A model generated the notes under the pieces. It was given only the letters and a program-made list of their open reading frames with translations, searched no databases and was not told the DNA's origin. Below are positions 14,840 to 26,300 of a stretch of 27,979 nt of DNA, in pieces. Made by a program: the position numbers and the translations under genes. Numbering within the stretch: position 1 is the stretch's first letter; every line of letters begins with the position of its first letter. Origin of the DNA: a virus; IMG/VR virus record IMGVR_UViG_3300043446_001383, positions 1-27,979 of that record; one strand, 5' to 3'.

Positions 14840-17584
14840 ATGAAAAAACAGATTCTCAAAATCGCTGGTGTCAAATCTGAAAAGGAATTCTACAAGAAAT
14901 ATCCTACAGAAGAGGCATTCATGAAAGAACATGGCAAAGCTTTCAAAAAAGCAGAAAGAGTTGAAAAACTTCAAAACGGTCCTACGACTGGATTGCTATC
15001 TATACCCAACCCTGCAGATCTTACACAGGCTGACCAGGATATTAATCAACAATTTTATGAGGACAATCTCCCTACTGATGTAGAAGAATTGAAACAAAAT
15101 CTTGATTATAACAAACTTCAGGCTGGGGTTCAGGCTTCATCAACTATAGGACAGAATATCCAAAAGATAAGCAAAGCTATTCAGGAGAAGAAACAGGCTA
15201 AAGTGATGCGTCAGATAAGCCCAATAATTGCTAAGGCTGCTAGTACACGCCCTGAACAGATTGAACGCAGATATGTTCGTCCTGAGGATATTGTGAATAC
15301 AGGAGAAGAGTTCTTCCCCATATATGGTGTAGGTACAAATGTGCTTGCAAGAAACGGAGCTTCTGTGGGTGGTGGAGAAATCATGAACACATTTGCTCCT
15401 AACACACTTTATGACAATCTTGGATATGAGCCTTTGAATGAGAGTGAGAGAATGAAACAGTTCTATCATGGTGGTAAAATGCACACAGCTGGAGCTGGTG
15501 ATGTTTTACCACTTGTTCAGGAAGGTGTTAACACCTTAGGAGATTTGACCGCTGGTATTATAAGTTTAGGAACAAATAGGCTTAATAAGCAAAGTGAGAA
15601 ATATCTTGGCGAAGCTGCTTTCCAATCAGGAATACAAGGATTACAAAAAGGTCAGTATCAATCATATATGCAGGATGGTGGTACAACTTCTCCATATGAA
15701 TGGGTAAGTCATACATGGCAACCACAGGTGATCACCACCTTTGGAGAACACAAATTGAAAGACCTTTTGACACCTCCTAAGGATGCTGATATGCTCAGAG
15801 CTGGTGGTCATCTAAAAGAATACACTCCTCCTAGTGCAGCAGCTATGTCTACAGAAAGACCTGATTTCCAAATGGGTGGAGAGCTCCAAACACATTGGGG
15901 TGGATATGCTGAACCTATGTCTTACAATCCATACCTTCCTGAGGGAGGAGAAACTGTAATGTTCAGAGGTCAGTCTCACAATGAGTCTGATGGAAAAGGA
16001 AATACAGGTATAGGCATCACCTATGGTGACAATCCTGTAGAAGTGGAAAGAGGTGAGCCTGCTATGAAGATGAAAGATGGTAGTGGTGGAGACAGCAGTC
16101 TTGTGGTGTTTGGTAATTTGAAGATTCCAGACCTATTGGGTGATCCTGCTGCAAAGGGTAAAAACTTCAAAAGATATGTGGCTGATCTATCAAAACAAGA
16201 GAAAAAACAAAACAATTTGATGGACAAGTCTGTAACAGCTATTGATGAAATGGAAGTGCAAACACCATTTGACAGATTGAAATTTAACTCTTTACAAGCA
16301 AATGTTATGGGAGCAAACCTGAAGCTTAAAGACTACGCACAAAAGAAAATGGATGCTTCTGCTCTCCAGACAGCCATGAATGATACAATAGAGGAGTTTG
16401 GATTGAAGACAACAGATAAGGGTAACATTATGGCTAAGCTTGGTGCAAATATCATGAAGGCACAAACTGGAACAAAAACTTTGTCTAAGCTTGAGGCTAT
16501 GGAAAATGTTCCTAAACAAACAAAGACTGGCAAGTATTATGGAGGTGTCACTGATCAAATGGTTGCACAGATGAAAATCAACAATCCTTGGTATGATTGG
16601 CAAAACTTTGATCCTACCAATCCAGCAGATATAGAAGACTTCCAAAAGTCATTCAATGCAAAAGCACAAGAACAAGGAGTTGCTTCTCGTCTGAAGGTTG
16701 ATAAAAAACTTGGTCAACAAATGGTGAGTGCAAAAGGTTTATACACAGAATCTCCAATAAAAACAGAAACCCTTCCCACTATTACAATCACAGGCAATAA
16801 AAGTACACCTGCAGAAAAAGAAAAAGAGAAAGAAGTTGTACAGCCAGTTGGTTCTAAAAAGTTCCCTTGGATGACTGTTTTCAATGAAGCTCTTCCTTTT
16901 TTGAGACCTACTGATGTTGAACAACTGGACGCAAACCAGCTTGCTGGTGAGATGTATGCATTGAGTACCAATCAGTTAGAGCCTGTGAAAGCCCAAACCT
17001 TCCAGCCTCAACTTAGTGTTCCATATGACATTTCCCTTCAGGACATCCTTAATGAGAACGAAGCTACCTTCAGAAACCAACAAAGACTATTTGGCTACAA
17101 TCCTTCTTTGCAAAGTCAGTTGAGTGGTCAGAAATATGCTGCTAACCAGAAAGTGCTTGGTGAGCAGTTCCGCTTGAATCAGGGTTTAAAGAACCAGATT
17201 TATAAGGAGAACAGAGATCTTTTGAACCAGTCACAATTACAAAACCTAGGTATTTTGGACCAGCAGTATGAAAGACAAGAGATGGCTAAGTCTAAGACCA
17301 AGGCTACCACACAGGCTGCTCTTAACTCTATTGCTGCTAAATATGCTCAGAACAAGTTGGAAAACAGGACTTTACAAACATATGAGAATTTGTTCAACTA
17401 CCGTTTCGATCCTAGATTTAGGGCTATTAACATGAACCCACTGGTAGATTTTGACGCAATGATTGCTAACGCTAGCCCTGCTCAACTGGCAGAATACAGA
17501 AAAATGCTTGAGGCAAAGGCTAAGAAATCAGAAGAGAAATCTGTCAAAAATGGTTATATTGTAAGGTCTCTAAAAAATCTCTAA
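14840..17584 (+). CDS. Probable virion cargo/ejection protein, 914 aa
   Basis: ATG 14840. The N-terminus KQILKIAGVKSEKEFYKKYP then TEEAFMKEHGKAFKKAE (to ~41) is a motif I associate with crAss-like phage cargo proteins. The middle (205-410) has Gly-rich blocks: FYHGGKMHTAGAGDVLPLV, FQMGGELQTHWGGY and FRGQSH (375-380). GIGITYGDNPVEVERGEPAM (390-409) follows, ending in the VEVE-x-GE signature. A weakly hydrophobic stretch lies at 224-245. The C-terminal third is long helical, Gln/Asn/Lys-rich coil (RNQQRLFGYNPSLQSQLSGQ onward), ending near FDPRFRAINMNP. No catalytic motif was found. It probably travels inside the head or tail and leaves with the DNA. A 87-base gap with a promoter follows. Confidence 0.6.
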   Translation: MKKQILKIAGVKSEKEFYKKYPTEEAFMKEHGKAFKKAERVEKLQNGPTTGLLSIPNPADLTQADQDINQQFYEDNLPTDVEELKQNLDYNKLQAGVQASSTIGQNIQKISKAIQEKKQAKVMRQISPIIAKAASTRPEQIERRYVRPEDIVNTGEEFFPIYGVGTNVLARNGASVGGGEIMNTFAPNTLYDNLGYEPLNESERMKQFYHGGKMHTAGAGDVLPLVQEGVNTLGDLTAGIISLGTNRLNKQSEKYLGEAAFQSGIQGLQKGQYQSYMQDGGTTSPYEWVSHTWQPQVITTFGEHKLKDLLTPPKDADMLRAGGHLKEYTPPSAAAMSTERPDFQMGGELQTHWGGYAEPMSYNPYLPEGGETVMFRGQSHNESDGKGNTGIGITYGDNPVEVERGEPAMKMKDGSGGDSSLVVFGNLKIPDLLGDPAAKGKNFKRYVADLSKQEKKQNNLMDKSVTAIDEMEVQTPFDRLKFNSLQANVMGANLKLKDYAQKKMDASALQTAMNDTIEEFGLKTTDKGNIMAKLGANIMKAQTGTKTLSKLEAMENVPKQTKTGKYYGGVTDQMVAQMKINNPWYDWQNFDPTNPADIEDFQKSFNAKAQEQGVASRLKVDKKLGQQMVSAKGLYTESPIKTETLPTITITGNKSTPAEKEKEKEVVQPVGSKKFPWMTVFNEALPFLRPTDVEQLDANQLAGEMYALSTNQLEPVKAQTFQPQLSVPYDISLQDILNENEATFRNQQRLFGYNPSLQSQLSGQKYAANQKVLGEQFRLNQGLKNQIYKENRDLLNQSQLQNLGILDQQYERQEMAKSKTKATTQAALNSIAAKYAQNKLENRTLQTYENLFNYRFDPRFRAINMNPLVDFDAMIANASPAQLAEYRKMLEAKAKKSEEKSVKNGYIVRSLKNL

Positions 17585-17625
17585 CTAGTTCAGTTAGAGC
17601 GATTTACCAAAACTCGTTATTCCTC

Positions 17626-17656
17626 TTGGAAATTTTAATTATTCATATTACATTTG
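17626..17656 (+). promoter_or_regulatory. Bacteroidota-type promoter before the 885-aa and giant genes
   Basis: TTG at 17626-17628, 20 bases, then TACATTTG at 17649-17656: a full match to TTG-N19-21-TAnnTTTG. The predicted transcript starts near 17661-17663, leaving only ~10 bases before ATG 17672. No terminator hairpin precedes it, so it probably adds to read-through from upstream and sets separate timing or amount for the last two genes. Confidence 0.7.
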
Positions 17657-17671
17657 CTAACTTGACTTAAA

Positions 17672-20329
17672 ATGGCTTCATTTACAGACCTCATACCGCA
17701 ATTTAACCCCTACATCCAGCAGCTTCCTGTGGAGGCTATGGTGAATGTGGGTATGGAGAAACAGAGGCGCTATGATGAGGGTTTACAAAAGATTCAGTCT
17801 CAGATTAACAATGTTGCTGGTCTAGATATCTACAGAGATACAGACAAGGCATATCTACAATCTAAGCTGAATGAACTTGGTAACAACCTCAAACTCGTAG
17901 CTGCTGGTGATTTCTCTAACTTCCAGTTGGTCAATTCCGTGTCTGGAATGACCAATCAGGTGGCAAAAGATCCTATTGTTCAGAACGCAGTGAGTTCTAC
18001 AGCTAGGCTTAGAAAGGAACTTGCCTCTATGGATGAATATAAAAAGAAAGGCAAGTCTGACAAAAACAACGAAGAGTTCTTCATGGAGAAGGTGGTAAGA
18101 CCCTATCTAGATGGACCACTTGATGCTTCCTTTAATGGAGCCTATTCTCCTTACACTGACATCATGGGACTCATCAGTGATAACATGAAGGCTGCTGGGA
18201 TAGACAAGTCAATTGTACAGCAGATGTATCAAACCGACAACCAAGGCAGATTGATACTTGGAAAAGACGGTCAGCCTATTCCTGCTAGAACCATGACTGA
18301 GGTGGAAACATCAACCAACATGAAGCAGGTGAAGGCTATTGTAGAAAATGTACTTAGCAGAGGAGATGTACAAAATCAACTTAATATTGATGGTTGGGCA
18401 AATACAAGAGGCATATCCTCACAGTCTCTTATAGACAACTATCGTATACAGTATGATAAGAAGATAGGAGATGCTGATTCTGACATGTTAGAACTCAACA
18501 CCCTTCTTACAGGAAAAATGGGTTCTGGCGAAAGAGCAGTGTTGGAAGAAAAACTTAATGTTCTTAAAGACAATAAGCAGAAATACAAAGACCAATATTT
18601 AGCTCTTGGTGCTCTTGCACAAGCTAACCCTGATGCTTTCAAACAGCAATATTACAAAACAAACTACGAGAATAACCTTCTTGAGCAATTTACGAAATAC
18701 GAAAGAAACGAGAAGAATCTAAAAAGTCCTCTTACAGAACAACTCAATTGGGAAGCTGATTATGCTTTCAAAGAAAAGAAGGAAGCCTTTGATCAAAAAA
18801 TGGCTCTTCGTAAACAGCAGCTTGAAGAATTTAAGTTTCAAGCTGAATATGAGTTTGACCAATCTACAGGTGAGTGGAAGAAAAAACCAGACCCAACAAA
18901 ACCAACTGATGGAGGATTACTCCGTCTCACTGGTGATGTATCTGGGGAAGAGAATAGAAGTGCTGTACAGAGACAAGAGGCTCAAGTTCGTGGCATAGAA
19001 CAAACAAATAGACAAGTTGGAATGGACCTCATGTACAACTATTTTTACAAGTTGAATGATGGTAAAGACAGCAAGGGTAATGCTCTTACAAAAGCTGGTG
19101 TTTCTAGAATGGTTGAGAAGTTTGCAAAAGACAACAATGAAACTACAGACCAGTTTTTAACCAGATGGATATTAAACCTTAATAACAAAGCAAAAGAGAA
19201 TGGTGTCCAACTTAGTGCAGCAGATAGAGAAACTATTGACAACTTTAAAAGTAACCATTACAATTACACCACTCTTCTAGCTCTTGGAAAGATTGCTGAT
19301 GATGAGGCTCTCAAATCCACTGGTGTAGATATAAACGAATACACCAAAACCCTCAACCCAATAAACGTCAAGTTGAAAGATGGTAGAAGTGTAACAATTG
19401 GTAAAGAAGATATCCTTGATTATGCTCTTTTTTTAAAGAACAATGATAAAGGTGCTGAAGATAGGATTTCTGCCAAATATGGCTCTATCAAAAACTTTCC
19501 TCTTCACGCAAGTGGAACAATAGGATTAGTAACTGGCCCTGATATAAGAGCAGCTCAAATTGCTTTAGAAAACACTGAAGCAATGAAACTTCAGAAACTG
19601 TCAGGACTGAACACAATACTTGGTAAAGATTTTAGCAAGTTAAAAGAAGCTTCAAAGATTAAGAATGATTTCCTTGCTAACGTGGTAAACACAGATGATG
19701 TGTTCTCTTTTGGCGAAGGTGAGGAAAGCAAAATGAAAACTGCTAAGAACAAAGCTATAACATTTATATCAGGAGCATCTTCCTTGACAGGAAAAAACTA
19801 TAACAAGAGTGTGGCTTTAGCTGCTTTAACAGATCCTAATTCAAAACTATCCTTTAGGGCAGCTGCACCTTTTGAAGAAGGTGGTAAATGGAGTGGTACA
19901 TTGATAATCACCACAGACAAGGGTGTTGTTATTGAAGCTGATGTTCCTGTACAGAAAGATTTTGAACAAATCACTGGAGCTAAGTTTAACCCATATAAGT
20001 TCAATCCTTTAAGGGCAAGAGCAATGGTTAGTAAATTTGGATCTACAAATCTTGGTGCATTCACCACAGATAAGAGAGCTTGGGAGAGTGCTGCTATAGG
20101 TTCAGAGAATTTTGTATCAATGTTAGGTTCAAAAAAGTATATTCCTTTAGGAGCAGATCTAAATGTTCTTCCTAATGGAGGATATACAGTGACAGCTTAT
20201 TTCAAAGATAGATCTACTAACAAAGTGTTAGAACCAATAGAGTTTAGTCGTAAATATATTTTAGAAGAACAGGCACAAGCTGATCTAGCTTTGCTCACTG
20301 AATCTATGGTTGACAAGGAGTTAAAATAA
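17672..20329 (+). CDS. Large alpha-helical virion cargo protein, 885 aa
   Basis: ATG 17672 right after a promoter; TAA 20327-20329. The N-terminus MASFTDLIPQFNPYIQQLPV, then GMEKQRRYDEGLQKIQSQIN and NVAGLDIYRDTDKAYLQSKL, followed by DPIVQNAVSSTARLRKELAS, is a pattern I remember from large crAss-like phage proteins encoded next to the RNA polymerase-type giants. Residues ~1-420 are strongly helical and charged (for example KEKKEAFDQKMALRKQQLEE). The second half is mixed alpha/beta with Gly turns and no known catalytic motif. There is no signal peptide or clear membrane helix. It is likely packed in the virion and ejected with DNA, possibly forming part of a transit channel. The giant gene begins five bases after its stop. 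Confidence 0.6.
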   Translation: MASFTDLIPQFNPYIQQLPVEAMVNVGMEKQRRYDEGLQKIQSQINNVAGLDIYRDTDKAYLQSKLNELGNNLKLVAAGDFSNFQLVNSVSGMTNQVAKDPIVQNAVSSTARLRKELASMDEYKKKGKSDKNNEEFFMEKVVRPYLDGPLDASFNGAYSPYTDIMGLISDNMKAAGIDKSIVQQMYQTDNQGRLILGKDGQPIPARTMTEVETSTNMKQVKAIVENVLSRGDVQNQLNIDGWANTRGISSQSLIDNYRIQYDKKIGDADSDMLELNTLLTGKMGSGERAVLEEKLNVLKDNKQKYKDQYLALGALAQANPDAFKQQYYKTNYENNLLEQFTKYERNEKNLKSPLTEQLNWEADYAFKEKKEAFDQKMALRKQQLEEFKFQAEYEFDQSTGEWKKKPDPTKPTDGGLLRLTGDVSGEENRSAVQRQEAQVRGIEQTNRQVGMDLMYNYFYKLNDGKDSKGNALTKAGVSRMVEKFAKDNNETTDQFLTRWILNLNNKAKENGVQLSAADRETIDNFKSNHYNYTTLLALGKIADDEALKSTGVDINEYTKTLNPINVKLKDGRSVTIGKEDILDYALFLKNNDKGAEDRISAKYGSIKNFPLHASGTIGLVTGPDIRAAQIALENTEAMKLQKLSGLNTILGKDFSKLKEASKIKNDFLANVVNTDDVFSFGEGEESKMKTAKNKAITFISGASSLTGKNYNKSVALAALTDPNSKLSFRAAAPFEEGGKWSGTLIITTDKGVVIEADVPVQKDFEQITGAKFNPYKFNPLRARAMVSKFGSTNLGAFTTDKRAWESAAIGSENFVSMLGSKKYIPLGADLNVLPNGGYTVTAYFKDRSTNKVLEPIEFSRKYILEEQAQADLALLTESMVDKELK

Positions 20330-20334
20330 AACAA

Positions 20335-23300
20335 ATGCCAGAATTACCAATTAATCTTTCAGGCACACCAACGTACAAGAGAGCAGCAGGAGCTTCTCCT
20401 GATAACCTCTCTGTGGCTAATCGTGAATACAATCCACTGAATGATACTTCCCTTAATTATGCAACACCTAAGAAGTCTGGATATGATGCTTCTAGCATAA
20501 CCATGGCTGAGGCTGCTTCAGACAGAACTGGTAGATACAAAACCGTAATGTACGGGTATGATAATGAGGAAGCTGCAGCTCAACGTCAGAGCATCCTTGA
20601 TAAAGGAGCCAATGGTATATTGAAAGGTGTTAACCTCGCAGCCACCACTATCGCTGGAGGTTTTGGTATGTTATATGGAATACCAAAGGCTGCCTCCACA
20701 GGAAGATTGGCTGATATATGGGACAACGATGTAATGAGGCAATTGGATGATTGGAATAAAGAAGTGGATGATAAAATCCTTCCAAACTATTATACAAAAG
20801 CTGAGAAAGATTCAGCTTGGTATTCTCCAGACAACTGGTTCACTGCTAACTTCTTATTTGACAAACTCATCAAGAATGCAGGATTTGCTGTAGGTGCTAT
20901 GGTGAGTGGTAATATTATTAACGCTGGGCTCCTTAGAGCTGGTGCAGCTTTAGGAAGAGTGGCATCTGCTGGTGCTGTTGCAGCTGAATCAGCTCAAGCA
21001 TTTAAGATATTTTCACCTTTGTTGAGAAATACAGCAAGGGCTTTCAGTGCTGGTAAAAACATTGAAGCTGCTACCACTTTGAGGAAAGAATTATCATCTA
21101 TTGCAGATGTTGCTGCTAGAAGCTCTGAACTTGCACAGATTGAAAAAAGTGTAGGGGCTTTTTCACAGTTTAGTAATTCTGCTCGTAGAACAGCTATTGC
21201 TGCCTACTCATCTGCTGGTGAAGCTTCCTTTGAAGCCTTACAAACAGGTAATCAGTTTAGAGATTCTCTGATTCAAGAATATGTAGACAAGTATGGAGAA
21301 CAACCAACTGGTGATGTTTTGGAAGAAATAAACAAAAAAGCTGACCAGGTTGGTAAGACATCTTTCCTTGGTAACCTTGCACTTCTTGGTGCTACAGAAT
21401 ATGCTCAACTTCCATATCTATTAGGATCTTCCTATAAAAATACAAAACAGGCAGCTGGTGCTTTTGCTGGAAAGGTTGATGATATTATTGCAAAAGAACC
21501 AACAACAAGGCTTGGAAAGTTGTATTCAAAATCTACAAGCATTGGTAGATATGTATTTGATCCTAAGGAAGCAGGACAAGAAGTTGGTCAGTATGCTCTT
21601 CAAGTGGGCACACAAAACTATTTTAAAAAAGGAATGGGTTCTGAAGATGCTGATGTTTGGGTGGACGGATTCCTATATGGTTTTGTTGGTAGAGATGAAG
21701 AAGGAAAAGGAATAGGTGCTTTGGTATCTAAAGAAGGTATGGAAAGCTTTCTTCTTGGTGGTCTTACAGGTGGACCTTTACAAGCCAGAACAAAGTACCA
21801 AGAAACTCGTGCTAAAACTGAAAATACACAACGTTTCTTAGATCAAATTGATAGAGCTCCTTCTTTTAAAGAAGCATTTGTTGATAAGATGAATGCTGTA
21901 AACAGAGGTGTTGTTTTACAAGAACAACATGAAGCAGCAATTCTTGTAGGAAATGAATTAGAAGCTCGTGATCTGAGAACAGATATGATGCACAACTACT
22001 TGGCTCCTAGAATCAAGTATGGCAGATTTGACATGGTGATGGAGGACATCTCTGAGCTTCGTCAAATGTCTTCTTCAGAAACTGGTCTTGCTGAGTTGAA
22101 GGCTCAGGGTATTGCTAATGTTAATGATACAGTTGATAGCTTTCAATCAAGGCTAGGCAAATTTGAACGTGTAGCTAAGAACACAAACGAAATATACAAT
22201 GGTTTGTACATAAGATATGCTGGTGAAAGACTAGAAAATGGTAGTCTTAAATACTCTCCTTATGTACTTGATAAAATGGCGTATGCATCTAGTAAGATAG
22301 CTGACTACGATCTTCGCATCCCACAACTTAACAATATTCTAGTAGAGAAAGGTATACTAGTTGGTGATGTACTAAGTGATATTCTTAATAATAGAAAACC
22401 TGCAAAGGAGGCCACTGAAGCTATCCTTGATAATATTAATAGTCTTTCAACAACCTCCACTGTAAAAGATGGTTTAAAGACCGCTCTTCAAGATATTATT
22501 GATTTGGGTGATCGTAGGAAAACCTTCATGGAAGAGTATGAGGATATTAAAAACAATCCACAGAAATATGAGGCTGATCTTGAGGCTGAAGAAATTGAAG
22601 AGTCTGTAATTGTTAAGCAGTCTGTAATTTCTGAAGAAACCAAAAGAAAGAAAACTGTAGAGAAAGAACTTGAGCTTGGTAGAGAATATGCTCTAAAACA
22701 GCTTGCAAAGGTTGAGAAGGGTAAGTTGCAACTTGCTCCTAAACTCACCGTACTGTCTAAAACTCTTGGTGGTGAATACCAAGTGAAACTCCCTGATGGA
22801 ACAGAAACATTCCTCAAACCAGAAGAGTTTAAACAATACCAAATAGTAGAACAAGAGATTGATCCTAAAGAAATTGCCACTCTTGTTGATGAGTCTATAG
22901 ATGCTGTATTGGCAAAGAAGAAATACAAGGATATTGAAAAGCCTACAGATAACAAAGTTTCCTATGTGAACTCCCTTGGTAATGAGGAGCTTCTAAAGGA
23001 TATTGAAAAAGAAATAGCTGATAGATCCGAATCATTTGTTGCAGATATTGCAAGACAAGATGAGCTTGCAAAACAGTCTGATTTAAGAAAGGCTCTTGAG
23101 GAAACCAGTGATGTAGGTGTTCAAACCGTAAGAACTGGAGAAGGTAAATATGAACCAGATCCTAGGAAAACAAATCAAGAAGTTGTAGACAGCACAAAGC
23201 CTCCTGTGGAAGGATATTCTCAGAAGGAACCTCTGGCAGAACATCATGTTCGTGCTAATAGATTTGGAGCTAACTACTATACATTTCCTAATAAGGATAA

Positions 23301-26300
23301 CTTCCGTGGTGTTATTGTAACACAAGGTAATGAAGCAAAACTTGGCATCCCTGGACTTATGCAGTGGCTTAAGGACAAGGGTAAAGCAGGTGCTCCTGTA
23401 GATCCTTCAAAAACAATTGCACTGGTGGTAATGGGTATAGATCCCATCACTAATGAGAAGTATTTTATAGGTGTTGATGGTGAAAGATTAAAAGAACCCA
23501 CTCTTGAAAACACCATCTATCAGGTGTTTCCTGAAACCCTTGACTGGTCTGGTGGAGGATCTATGTTCAGAGAAGGCACTCCTGAGGATGTAAGAAAAGC
23601 TCTTACAGAAAATTATAACAAATGGAGAAATAGCACACTTGCAAATCCTTCTGTTGATTTGTATAACATCAGTGCTTCCTTTGGTGTTCCTCAGTATGTA
23701 GGACAGCTTGACGAAAGAGGTAATTTTGAATTTGACTATACAGCTACAGTTCCTGTAGAAGAATCTGAACTTATTACAGAGAAAGATTTGAGAACCAGGA
23801 GAGTGATAGGTGTGCCTACAACAGATGGTGCTGTTGTATATGGAAGTTCTACATTCAATGATGTAAAAGGCATTCCTCTGTTATATACAGCCAATGGTCT
23901 GGTGAGACTTAATAACAGACAGATCAGCAAAAACGAAGCATCCTTGGTATATGATGCAATATCTAAATTGGCTAACAATCTGTTCAAGGATGGTAATCTG
24001 AAGAGCAACGAATCTATAATGCTCTACAACTGGCTTAAGTCAGTAGTATACTGGGGCACTCCTAAAGATCCACAAGGAAACAGAAAACCTGCTGGATTTA
24101 GTAGTGTGTTCTTTGAGAACATGCAACTGATCATGGGTAAGGAAGAAAAGAAGTTTTCTCTCAAACCTAACGATCTCAAGAAGAACAAAGCTGCTATTAT
24201 TGAGGAGCTTCAAACCATGTATAACAACGTGAATTCCACTCTTGTATCTGGAGGACAGAAGAAAGACTGGAACAAACCATATACAGAAATCACAGCAATC
24301 ACTCCTGAAGGAATAGAAACCAGGGAATGGAAGAACTACCAAACCTTCCTATTGTCTGCAAAGAATCCTGATGGTAGTGCTAGAAACGCAAAGACTATTC
24401 CTCTTACAACCAGGATTAGACCTTTGGCTAATGCTGAAGATACAAACAGAAAGGGCATCTATTTCACAGTGATAGATAAGAAGGGAAACACTTCTCAAGA
24501 GGTGACCCCCACCACTGCTGAAAAGAAAGTGGTTGTGAAACCTGCCACTCCTGAAGAGGCTAAAAAGGAAGAACCTGTAAAGAAGTTTGTGCTAGATGGT
24601 AAAACTGAAAACATTCTTTCTACAAAGCTTGGCACTGTTTCATTCATTATAAACAGTGATAAGTCTATTTCTTTCCCTGATCCAAGCACAGATCCTGCAT
24701 ATAAAACAGTGCTAGACGGTGCTATTACAAAGCTTGCAACAATCCCTAACAGTGGTGTTACAGAAGAAACCCCTGAAGAGGATGCTGTAAAGGTTGCTGA
24801 GAACATCCTCAGGAACATGATTACAAAAGAGGTGGATAAGCAATTAGCCCCTGCTCCTGTGGTAGAAGCTCAACCTAGTGTAGAAAGAAGTGTTCAAATA
24901 GGTAATTTGCAAATTACTCAAACTATTAATTCTAAAGGTAACATAGAAAGAGAGATAAAGAATCTAGATAATGGAAAATCTTTATTGAACGTAATTACCC
25001 CTGAAGGTAAAAGTACATTCTTCTCTCTTCCAAATCTAAATGAAGCAATAGATAGTCAGTCAGAAGCTGTCAAAGCTGTAATAGGTAACATCAACATTAA
25101 TGCAGAACTAGCTGCTTTAGAAGGAGCTAAACCTTCTGTAGCACCAAGTCTGCAAGATAGAATCAACCAGAGGAAACAAGCTGGACCTACTAAAAGAGGT
25201 AGTGATTTCAGATTGATGTTGGCCAAAGACCTGGAGAAACTTAAGCCTGAGAACTGGGCTAAGGTGGAAGCTTTCCTTAAAGCAAACTATCCAAACATTC
25301 CTGTATACAGGGTTAAGAATTACATTCTGGCTGCTAATGGAAGAAGAGCTCATGGTATGTTCCAAGATGGAGCTATCTATCTCTCTGAAGCTGCAGAAGT
25401 GGGCACAATCTATCATGAGGTGTTCCATTCTATATGGCAAGCCCTCACCAGTCCTCAGGAGCGTGCAAACATTGCTAATGAGTTCAGGGGTAGGTCTGGT
25501 GTGTTCTTTGACAAGGCTAGCTTAAAGAACATCAAATACTCTGAAGCTACAGACAAGCAGATGGAAGAGAAGCTTGCTGAAGAGTTTAGAGATTATATAC
25601 AGGAGAACAAAGTTCCACAGAAACCTAAAGAAGGTAAGTCTTGGATTGGTAGGTTGTTTTCTGACATAGCTAACTTCTTTAAGACATTCTTCACTGGAGA
25701 GGATGCAAAGTCCAATACAGAGAAGTTGTTTGAGAAAATAGGCTCTGGCTATTTCAAACAAACCACTCCATACGATTCATCTCTATCTTTTGCCAGGAAA
25801 GGATTTATTGATATAGAAGATGTTGTAGGTGGTGAATTGGCTGACTATAGCCTGGATGTGTTTACAGGTGAGCAAGTGCATGACTTAATGCAGCACATGA
25901 CTTACATCACTGTAAGAGACCTGTTTGAAGAAAACAAGGGACTCTTCACAATAGTGAAGGAAAAGAAGACCGACATCCTTAAGAAACTCCAAGATGAGCT
26001 TGGTGATCTTATGGCTGATAATATTACAGAAGTTGAGAAGATGATAACTGAGGGAGAGGCTACAGCTGCTGAGGCTGATGTGTTGATTGATCATTACAAC
26101 AATCTCTATGAGAATATCATAAATGAGTGGGAAGGATTAACAGAGAAGTTTGAAGAATACATCAAAACTTATTCAATTGAATTTGATGAGAATGATGAAA
26201 TCAATGTTACCAGTGATGAAAGGAGTAAGAATGATCCTTACGGAGATGCTAGGAAGATAGACAACATGAGAAAGACCAATGCTGCTGTTAAGTTGCTTTT

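Noticed and set aside
17583-17620. TAGTTCAGTTAGAGC resembles the D-arm of a tRNA
   Set aside because: No matching acceptor stem, anticodon stem or TTC arm follows, and the gap is too short and holds a promoter. Best treated as chance similarity.
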